Assembly (NCBI GenBank): GCA_029261295.1
Contig: JAJDBP010000002.1
Location: 372,001-436,000 of the forward strand
From: Nitrospirales bacterium
GTDB lineage: Bacteria; Nitrospirota; Nitrospiria; Nitrospirales; UBA8639
Reading direction: 5' to 3'
DNA: 64,000 bases
In this document: positions 37,702 through 44,124 of the stretch, piece after piece
Numbering within the stretch: the first letter of the stretch is position 1
Layout of the letters: every line of letters begins with the position of its first letter
The notes under the pieces: generated by a model
What the model saw: only the letters and a program-made list of their open reading frames with translations
Databases searched by the model: none
What the model was told of the DNA's origin: nothing
Translations under genes and position numbers: made by a program

Positions 37702-37756
37702 ACGCGCCCCAAAATGTTTGTAGGAAAAATGAGCCTCAGGTTGGCTCTCCACTTTC

Positions 37757-37975
37757 TTGACTTATTTCGTACCTTTATCAACAATCCTTATCAGCTTCTT
37801 AATTATTTTCTTCATACCCACTGGTGGAGCTGATCCTTTAAGAATACCAGAGCATTGGTGTTATCAACCCAAGAATGGTCTAGACCCATGTCTTCAAACA
37901 GGGTGGGCGACCGAACGTGTAGCTCGAACCAGCGGGTTTGCGGCCCCTCACAAGGTCACGGATTCCATTCGGTAA
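37757..37975 (+). CDS. Possible small secreted protein (weak)
   Basis: A 72-codon frame from TTG 37757 has a hydrophobic start (FVPLSTILISFLIIFFIPTGG) and a hydrophilic remainder with two Cys. No ribosome-binding site is visible and the start lies in sequence that is also found after the DUF1772 pseudogene, where the frame ends early. It may be an artefact. Confidence 0.25.
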   Translation: MTYFVPLSTILISFLIIFFIPTGGADPLRIPEHWCYQPKNGLDPCLQTGWATERVARTSGFAAPHKVTDSIR

Positions 37976-37991
37976 TCTATAAGGAGGAATT

Positions 37992-38354
37992 GTGAAAACA
38001 AGTAAACTGTTGCTACTGGGTCTTACTCTGATCGTTGGGGGGTGTATTTCTGGCGCGCCACGGCTTACGCCGGATCAACAATTGAAACTAGCAAAAATAA
38101 CCGTTCATAAAACTGGGGAAAATCCCACTAAAGAATATACGGTATTGGAAGGACTAAGTGCTGCAGATTGTTCCGGGGCACCTGGTGGAGGAAGAGTGTG
38201 GGGAAACTCCGAACGGGCAATTGAAACCTTAAGGAGAAAAGCGGCTGCGGTGAATGCAGATGCTGTTGTCGATGTTAGCTGCAGCCCGGTCCCTCTCCTC
38301 AATAATTGTTTTGCGGCACAGAGATGTAGTGGAGAAGCCGTGCGGTTTAAATAG
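37992..38354 (+). CDS. RcsF/DUF4156-like lipoprotein
   Basis: This 120-residue protein has a lipobox VGGC at residues 15-18. The mature part has the RcsF/DUF4156 pattern: LEGLSAADCSG, ALRRKAAAVNADAVVDVSC (here TLRRKAAA...), NNCFAAQRCSGEAVR, with four Cys placed like those that form disulfides in RcsF. RcsF is an outer-membrane envelope-stress sensor lipoprotein in enterobacteria; whether this one signals is unknown because no Rcs genes are seen here. AAGGAGG precedes the GTG/ATG region. Confidence 0.75.
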   Translation: MKTSKLLLLGLTLIVGGCISGAPRLTPDQQLKLAKITVHKTGENPTKEYTVLEGLSAADCSGAPGGGRVWGNSERAIETLRRKAAAVNADAVVDVSCSPVPLLNNCFAAQRCSGEAVRFK

Positions 38355-38386
38355 TTTGGGTGTTCTGAAGAGGGAATGAGGGCAAA

Positions 38387-38570
38387 GCTTTTGTTGAAAA
38401 CTTTGTCGCTTGGGGCAAGGAGGCTCGAATGACGCGTTTGGTGCAGGGCCAAAGTTTCTATGTCTTAGAAAAATGGTCCTGGGTTAATTCCCGCCAGGCG
38501 ATAGCGGATAGTCCTACAGTGGTATAGTTGAGTGAAGTCGAAAAAGAAATACGTGATTGCAAGACCTGAC
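38387..38570 (+). repeat. Diverged intergenic repeat, copy A
   Basis: This stretch aligns with 41887-42058 along its whole length, sharing blocks such as TAGAAAAA...GTCCTGGGTTAA and GAAAAAxA...GCAxGxCCTGAC. Its last 70 bp also match the MITE-like element at 41687-41786. It could be the relic of a mobile element or of a small gene. Confidence 0.6.
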
Positions 38571-38611
38571 TTCAGGCTCTTCGGTAAGTGTCATAAAATT
38601 TATGTCACCTA

Positions 38612-38977
38612 ATGAGTAAAAGAAATGTTTTTATAGTTTCCGTTATCGCAGGATTTTTATTTTGGGCGATATTTGCTTGGTTGAATATTGAGCCTTGGGA
38701 TTCGCTATATGGGTGGCTGACTGTGGGTCTGTTAGGTCTTGTTTTAGGATTTATTGGGAAAGAAAATCCATGGCTCTGGCCCTTAGGCATTTATCTTGGT
38801 GAAGTTCTTTTTGGCTTGGGTAATTTTATGAAAGGGTTATTGCTCTTGAGTGGCGGCGGCGCCAATATGTTTATCCCTTTAGGAATGATATTTCTTATAC
38901 CGTTTACAATTCCGGCATTCATTGGCTCTTTAGTTGGTTTTGAAATAAGGAAAGCTACAAAGCCGCATCACAATTAA
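38612..38977 (+). CDS. Small four-span membrane protein
   Basis: This 121-residue protein has four hydrophobic helices (about 5-25, 32-52, 58-80, 86-110) and a short basic tail. No family is recognised. No strong ribosome-binding site precedes ATG 38612. It lies between two copies of the diverged intergenic repeat, so it may be part of the accessory island. Confidence 0.55.
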   Translation: MSKRNVFIVSVIAGFLFWAIFAWLNIEPWDSLYGWLTVGLLGLVLGFIGKENPWLWPLGIYLGEVLFGLGNFMKGLLLLSGGGANMFIPLGMIFLIPFTIPAFIGSLVGFEIRKATKPHHN

Positions 38978-39118
38978 ATGACGGCGTGGCGCCCCAACCT
39001 GCCAGGCTTAGACAAGGTCCGCCTTTGATTTGAGCGTCAGCTCAGTTAGCCGATTTGGAGGGGGGGTAAGGGAATCCGATTGAGGATTGTAAGCGCGGCT
39101 AAAGATGAATGAAGGGAG

Positions 39119-39152
39119 AAAAGAATTGCGTGATTGCAAGACTTGACCCCAA
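39119..39152 (+). repeat. Partial copy of the MITE-like element end
   Basis: GAAAAGAATTGCGTGATTGC followed by AAGACTTGACCCCAA is almost identical to the right end of the element at 41687-41786. Only this end is present. Confidence 0.6.
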
Positions 39153-39238
39153 ATCGAATGACTTGTCAGGAGCTGTTTTTCATCTAATTGGTTTATGGCG
39201 ATGTTGATTGGAATTATCAATCCATTAAGGGGTAGACC

Positions 39239-40144
39239 ATGCCAAAGAAACCGGTTTATGAATCGACGGTTAGTGAGGCGGACAGGATTTGGCAAGCATG
39301 TGAGGTCACAGTGTCCTCCTTAGCTGACTTCGTTAAAGAAATTGACCCCTTGGTTTCGAAGTCACACACGGAGGAGGGAGGGAATTATTGGTTTCGAGGA
39401 CAGAGTAATCACGAATGGGATCTAGAGCCCTCATTCTTGCGGATCACTGGTCGATTTGGACTCAAGCCCAAAGAAGCTATTGATTTGGAGCGGGCTGGGC
39501 AAAGAGAATTTAGGTCAAAAGCACACTTATACGTAAATGGAAACCTCTTGGATAAGGTTAAGACGAATCCATGCTGGTGGGCAGTTATGCAGCATCACGG
39601 AGCACCATCCCGGCTTCTTGATTGGTCAACGTCACCCTATGTGGCGGCCTACTTCGCAGCTCAACAAGACGGGTCTGGTAAGGATGGGGCAGTGTGGTGC
39701 TTTTGTAGTGGTCAACTGAAAAAGACTTTTCAACAGAAGTATCAGTCTGGATTCCCAGATTTCACGAAGACCGACCAGGAAGACCAAAGTGTAAAGGAGC
39801 TTCATAAACGACTGCATGATCCTAAAGCGGTGCAAGCCGTCGCTCCACTCACCTTCCCCTTCGTTTCGAGTGAGCGAATAGCAAAACAACAGGGCACATT
39901 TACTATGTGTCTCTTGATTCATCAGAAACATAATTGTATCAGTAAGCAAGTTGGACCAAATAAGGTCAAGAGAATTCTGATTCCACATGACAGCAAACCT
40001 GGAATCTTGGCCCAACTTCGTCTGATGAACATAACGGCCTCGGCGATGTTTTCCGGCATTGATGGTTTGGGGCGCTCAGTGGCAGAGCTTGCGGCATTGG
40101 GAGCAAAACATAAAAGCGTTTGTGCCTCAGAGCCATGGGATTAG
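39239..40144 (+). CDS. FRG-domain protein 1
   Basis: This 301-residue soluble protein has the FRG domain: YWFRGQSNHEWDLEPSF at 50-66 and MQHHGAPSRLLDWSTSPYVAAYFA at 117-140. The domain is named after its Phe-Arg-Gly motif, and it is common in phage-defence islands and phage genomes; its activity is not established. AAGGGG lies 7 nt before ATG 39239. The gene is immediately followed by a truncated DUF1772 pseudogene, a sign that the stretch arrived by recombination. Confidence 0.88.
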   Translation: MPKKPVYESTVSEADRIWQACEVTVSSLADFVKEIDPLVSKSHTEEGGNYWFRGQSNHEWDLEPSFLRITGRFGLKPKEAIDLERAGQREFRSKAHLYVNGNLLDKVKTNPCWWAVMQHHGAPSRLLDWSTSPYVAAYFAAQQDGSGKDGAVWCFCSGQLKKTFQQKYQSGFPDFTKTDQEDQSVKELHKRLHDPKAVQAVAPLTFPFVSSERIAKQQGTFTMCLLIHQKHNCISKQVGPNKVKRILIPHDSKPGILAQLRLMNITASAMFSGIDGLGRSVAELAALGAKHKSVCASEPWD

Positions 40145-40153
40145 TGAATTCAA

Positions 40154-40450
40154 GGGACCCCGGTACTTTGCCTAATCATTGTTGTGGTCTCGGCATGGGA
40201 GCTCGTCGCTCTTGGACACGCGTATTTCTTCGCGGGCGCGGTGATCTACCTGTTGGAACCGTTTGGGATCACGATACTCTTCAATGTACCGCTCAATAAT
40301 ATATTAGCTGGAATCTCCCTCACCGAATCGGCAGAGGCTTGGCCCGTGTAGCGAAAAGAGTGGCAGTGGTGGAATCACATACGAACCTACATGGGGATTC
40401 TATCAGTCTTTCTCTTCGCGTTGGGGCTAGCAGGTGCCTCTGGGAATTAG
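40154..40450 (+). pseudogene. DUF1772 pseudogene (5'-truncated, one nonsense codon)
   Basis: Reading from 40154 in frame gives GTPVLCLIIVVVSAWEL, YFFAGAVIYLLEPFGITI, NVPLNNILAGISLTE and QWWNHIRTYMGILSVFL, a clear second copy of the DUF1772 protein at 37216-37701. The first roughly 60 codons are missing and codon 40349-40351 is TAG where the intact copy has Tyr after Pro-Arg. The remaining frame is intact to the final TAG. Homology continues into the 3' flank to about 40540. Confidence 0.93.
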
Positions 40451-40658
40451 ACCCAACCTCAAATATATTTAGAAGAAATGAGTCTTCTGGTTGACGCTCA
40501 ATTTTCTTGACTTATTTCGTGCCTTTATCAACAATCTTTCCCAATCATTGATCTTTCAGAAGTCGAAATGGAATGGCGTCTTTTTTAGAAAGAAAATGAA
40601 AACTCCGACTCTAATGCTGATCCGTCTAAACATTGTTAGGTCACAAGGAGGAATGTAG

Positions 40659-41429
40659 ATGGGGAAGTATGGACAACAAGACAAAGGACCAATTAGATGT
40701 TTCAAAGTGAAGACGTTTGAGCAGCTTAGAGATTTGATCGAAAATGAAATATCGAGAATTGACCGATATATTTTTCGCGGACAGTCTAACGAACAATGGA
40801 GTCTCAACCCAACCTTAAATCGTCTCATAGCCCATGCACGGAAAACGGGTGCTAAGTATGGACCTGTCAAAGAGTTCGTATCCGCTCACCTAGAAAGATT
40901 TAAATTAGAGATTCGTGGTCGGAGGGGAGATAACCCGCCGAAGCTCCCCGAAAACGAGCTTTGGGCGCTTGGACAACATTTTGGCTTGGCAACGCCTCTC
41001 CTGGATTGGTCTCTATCCCCCTATATTTCTGTTTTCTTCGCTTTAGGAAGCATTAATGAAGATGAGAACTATCGGGTTGTATGGTGCCTTAATCGAGATA
41101 AAGTAAAGGGTATCAATGAAGGGCTAATCGAAGAGGATAAGCTTCATGTCATTGTCCCAGATTCGGACGACAATAAACGATTGCTCGGACAATCAGGCAT
41201 GTTTACCAAGGGTCCTGTCTTGCAATCAGTCGATGATTGGGTAGAAAAGAAATCGAAAAAGTCCGCTCGGTCTGTGCTCATAAAGATCGACATACCTGGA
41301 GATAGAATGTTCAGAAAAGAAGCGTTGAAGAAATTGCAGCTCATGAATATCAATTTTTCGACGTTGTTTCCTGATCTTTTCGGTGCATCCCTCTTCTGTA
41401 ACATTGTCTCAGAAGACTATGAAATCTAA
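40659..41429 (+). CDS. FRG-domain protein 2
   Basis: This 256-residue soluble protein has the FRG domain as YIFRGQSNEQWSLNPTL (37-53) and GQHFGLATPLLDWSLSPYISVFFAL (105-129). It is diverged from FRG protein 1 and not a recent duplicate. AAGGAGG lies upstream of ATG 40659, and a GTTAGGT core (40635-40641) just before it looks like the start of an integron cassette. A hairpin at 41441-41478 follows the stop. Confidence 0.87.
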   Translation: MGKYGQQDKGPIRCFKVKTFEQLRDLIENEISRIDRYIFRGQSNEQWSLNPTLNRLIAHARKTGAKYGPVKEFVSAHLERFKLEIRGRRGDNPPKLPENELWALGQHFGLATPLLDWSLSPYISVFFALGSINEDENYRVVWCLNRDKVKGINEGLIEEDKLHVIVPDSDDNKRLLGQSGMFTKGPVLQSVDDWVEKKSKKSARSVLIKIDIPGDRMFRKEALKKLQLMNINFSTLFPDLFGASLFCNIVSEDYEI

Positions 41430-41440
41430 TTCGTGCCTAG

Positions 41441-41478
41441 GTCTGTTTGCGAGGGCCGAACGCCTGACTCGAACAGAC
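41441..41478 (+). terminator. Possible stem-loop after FRG gene 2
   Basis: GTCTGTT at 41441-41447 pairs with AACAGAC at 41472-41478, and GCGAG with CTCG inside it, leaving a bulge. No T run follows, so termination is not certain. Confidence 0.4.
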
Positions 41479-41686
41479 GGGCCTCCCTCCGCCAGTTCTG
41501 CCTAGGACTGCGCAAGGCAGCCTATATTTTCAGTTGAAAGTAGGGTGTCCCAGGTAAGGAATGGGCGATTTTCCAGCTGAGATAGAGCCTGAGGCCCATC
41601 GTATTGAGACATTATGCCTGTAAAGAACCTCCAAAATATCTTGGCCAAGGGGGTACATTGGGATGCTTAGAAATCCAAAGATCCTA

Positions 41687-41786
41687 CTTGGGGTCAGGTC
41701 TGGTTATACGACAGCGGATTGTCATGCGGTGGGATAGTTGAGTGAAGACGGAAAAGAATTGTGTGATTGCAAGACCTGACCCCAAG
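41687..41786. mobile_element. 100-bp MITE-like element with 15-bp perfect terminal inverted repeats
   Basis: CTTGGGGTCAGGTCT at 41687-41701 is the exact reverse complement of AGACCTGACCCCAAG at 41772-41786, giving an element of exactly 100 bp with no coding capacity. Its right-hand end recurs at 39119-39152 and, in diverged form, in repeats A and C. No transposase is visible in the window. Confidence 0.7.
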
Positions 41787-41800
41787 AACGCAAAAAGTGA

Positions 41801-41876
41801 CGCCAAACCCTTCCATCGAGAGGACAGCTCACGGGCTGCGCACTCCACCACCGGCCGCTTATGTCAAACGTTAGGA
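41801..41876 (+). other. Integron attC-like site
   Basis: The right end GGCCGCTTATGTCAAACG followed by TTAGG and the left end GCCAAACCCTTCCATCGAG are like the conserved ends of integron attC sites (R' core GTTAGG, here GTTAGGA at 41870-41876). An internal CAGCTC...GGGCTG palindrome fills the middle. The left R'' core is imperfect. Confidence 0.5.
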
Positions 41877-41886
41877 AAAGTTGTCA

Positions 41887-42058
41887 AATCTTTTGTTTAG
41901 AGTTTTGCCTCTCGGGGCAGGGTCGGCTGAAGGACGTGCGGGGGGCTCTATGCCATAGAAAAACGTCCTGGGTTAAGTCTTGCCATGCGACAGCGAATTG
42001 TTCCGCGGTGGTACATGTGAGTAAAGCCGAAAAAAAGGGCGTGGCTGCAGGGCCTGAC
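41887..42058 (+). repeat. Diverged intergenic repeat, copy C
   Basis: This copy aligns with 38387-38570 and shares its last 70 bp with the MITE-like element. Both copies are decayed and have no intact gene. Together they flank the FRG1/pseudogene/FRG2 segment. Confidence 0.6.
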
Positions 42059-42173
42059 CACTGAACTGTGGCCTGCTTAGCAATTAACCCCATGGAAACC
42101 AGAACACACAACCTACCGCTGAACTTGACCAAATGTTTCACACCGATCCCTCCAAGGAGGTAGCCATCCGATC

Positions 42174-43217
42174 ATGAAGCTAGAAACCTTTGATGATGTG
42201 TTGGGCTCTCTCGGAAAGAATCCGAATCGTGAATTTCACTTACTGCTCGGAAATGGATTCAGCATGGCTTACGATTCGGCGATTTTTTCTTATAACGCAC
42301 TGCACGACTTCATTAAGAATCTAGACGACGAGGACCTCTCAAAGATACTTGGCGTCATTGAAACTAGAAACTTTGAAGTCATCATGCAGCAACTTGACAA
42401 CTTCTCTGCACTGATCGCTGCCTTTGGTGGTGACCCAAAACTGAGGAAGAGGATTGTTGCCGCTAGCGCCAAGCTAAAGAAGAGTTTGTTAGGAGCTGTA
42501 AGGGCCCTCCATCCGGAACACGTCTTTAAGGTTCCAAAAAAACAAAGCCAGGCTTGTTCTCACTTTCTCAATGTCTTCCTAAATTCTGGCGGCAGCATCT
42601 ACTCCACAAACTATGACCTCTTGCTCTATTGGGTCCTCATGCGGAACAGCATCGTTAACCATGTCGATGGCTGTGGAAGAGAGCTAGAGAATCCAGATGA
42701 GTTTGTCCCGCCAGAAGAACAAATCTGGTCTGAACTTATATGGGGCAAGCATCGTGATGAGCAGAATGTATTCTATCTACACGGCGCATTGCCTTTTTTT
42801 GACAATGGTGTTGCAGTGATCAAAGAGGAATACAACGAATACAACTACCTATTGGAAAAGATTAGTGACCGAATGGAAGTAGGGGAATATCCGATCTTTG
42901 TTACTGCTGGTGATGGAAACCAGAAGCTAACGCACATTATGCACAACCATTACTTAACTTATTGCTATGACAGCTTTTGTAAAGTTGAAGGGTCTCTGGT
43001 GACGTTTGGCTTCAATTTTGGTCCTAATGATGAACACCTCATCGACGCCATTAACCGCGCTACGAAGCACGGAAGGAAAGTCCGTAACAAGCTCTGGAGC
43101 CTGTACATCGGCGTCTACTCAGAAGCGGACAGGAAGCACATTGAGCAGATTGTGAATAATTTCAAGTGTAAAGTACATCTCTTTGATGCAAAGACCGCGC
43201 AGGTTTGGGGGCATTGA
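42174..43217 (+). CDS. SIR2-like (DUF4917) protein, probable defence NADase
   Basis: This 347-residue protein has a Rossmann-type SIR2-like pattern: LLLGNGFS at 23-30, YSTNYDLLLYW at 143-153, YLHGAL at 201-206 (His203) and FGFNFGPNDEHL near 280. This combination is DUF4917/SIR2-like. SIR2-like proteins in defence systems cleave NAD+ to stop infected cells. AAGGAGG lies about 14 nt before ATG 42174. It is followed 101 bp later by an unknown gene that may be its partner. Confidence 0.8.
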   Translation: MKLETFDDVLGSLGKNPNREFHLLLGNGFSMAYDSAIFSYNALHDFIKNLDDEDLSKILGVIETRNFEVIMQQLDNFSALIAAFGGDPKLRKRIVAASAKLKKSLLGAVRALHPEHVFKVPKKQSQACSHFLNVFLNSGGSIYSTNYDLLLYWVLMRNSIVNHVDGCGRELENPDEFVPPEEQIWSELIWGKHRDEQNVFYLHGALPFFDNGVAVIKEEYNEYNYLLEKISDRMEVGEYPIFVTAGDGNQKLTHIMHNHYLTYCYDSFCKVEGSLVTFGFNFGPNDEHLIDAINRATKHGRKVRNKLWSLYIGVYSEADRKHIEQIVNNFKCKVHLFDAKTAQVWGH

Positions 43218-43318
43218 AGTGAAACATGAAAACCTTTTTCAGCCGATGCGCCGCCGAGGCTGAAGCGGAGCCTTAGCCTTTTCACCAATAATGTGCCCCC
43301 AAGCCATCACAGGTAAAA

Positions 43319-44065
43319 ATGGAAAATCCTGGATTTGAATTTCAAGAAGTGTCAGATTTTCTAATGAAAGGCATCGAACTTGAGGCCAAAACGCTAGAGG
43401 CCCGAACGAAAATTCGAGAGATTTCAAAATCAAAATACAGACAGGAGTGGCTCGATGCTCGCCTGGGATTGTTGTCTGTATCGGGACATTTATTAACATC
43501 AAAGGACGGCGTACCAGGAATTACATCACCTCAGATCAGCGAGCGGTTAACTCTGATAATGGTCTTTCTTCAAGGAGCATCTAATTCAGAAATCCTGATA
43601 TCAGAAGGTATGTATATAAAGGCGACAGCGGCACTTAAGCAAGATATAGAGATACTCGCAAGAATATCTGAAGTAAAACACCAGGTGGCAAAACCCGGGA
43701 AAACACCGAACGTTAAGCATGCTCCTGAAGGTTGCCAAAAAATTTATGGTCAGCTAAATGATGTTGCTCACCCATCCAATCTATATTTACTGGAAGCACT
43801 CCTTGACAGGCGGTCTGCGGGGGAAATCCATGGCATTTCGTACATCCCTGTCTTTGTTGAAGAGTCAGCTCTCGAACTCTATGAGCTGCATGTGTGGTTG
43901 ATTTTTGAGGCTGTGAGAGAACACTTAATACTTTTCATGGAGATGTACGGGGAGAAAGACCAAGCGATATTGGAAACAGAGAGGTGGATGGCAAACGCTG
44001 TCCATATGCTTGAACGCGTAGGCTTTCAGTTTCAATCTGGAGCCACAGAGCCTCAAAATTTCTAA
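43319..44065 (+). CDS. Helical hypothetical protein beside the SIR2-like gene
   Basis: This 248-residue soluble protein is mostly helical, with LIMVFLQGASNSEILISEGMYIKATAALKQ in the middle and YGQLNDVAHPSNLYLLEALL further on. The pattern resembles helical proteins often found next to defence genes, but I cannot name a family. No strong ribosome-binding site precedes ATG 43319. Its stop codon lies at the left edge of an attC-like site. Confidence 0.65.
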   Translation: MENPGFEFQEVSDFLMKGIELEAKTLEARTKIREISKSKYRQEWLDARLGLLSVSGHLLTSKDGVPGITSPQISERLTLIMVFLQGASNSEILISEGMYIKATAALKQDIEILARISEVKHQVAKPGKTPNVKHAPEGCQKIYGQLNDVAHPSNLYLLEALLDRRSAGEIHGISYIPVFVEESALELYELHVWLIFEAVREHLILFMEMYGEKDQAILETERWMANAVHMLERVGFQFQSGATEPQNF

Positions 44066-44124
44066 CCGGGCAATCAAACGGATCTGCTCGAAGATCTGCG
44101 CAGGCCGATTACTTTGAACGTTAG
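44062..44124 (+). other. Integron attC-like site
   Basis: CTAAC at 44062-44066 and GTTAG at 44120-44124 are inverted core sites; between them AATCxxACGG...GGCCGATT and GATCT...AGATC form an imperfect stem. The right core touches the uvrA stop codon. The spacing (63 bp) fits a short attC. Confidence 0.5.
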
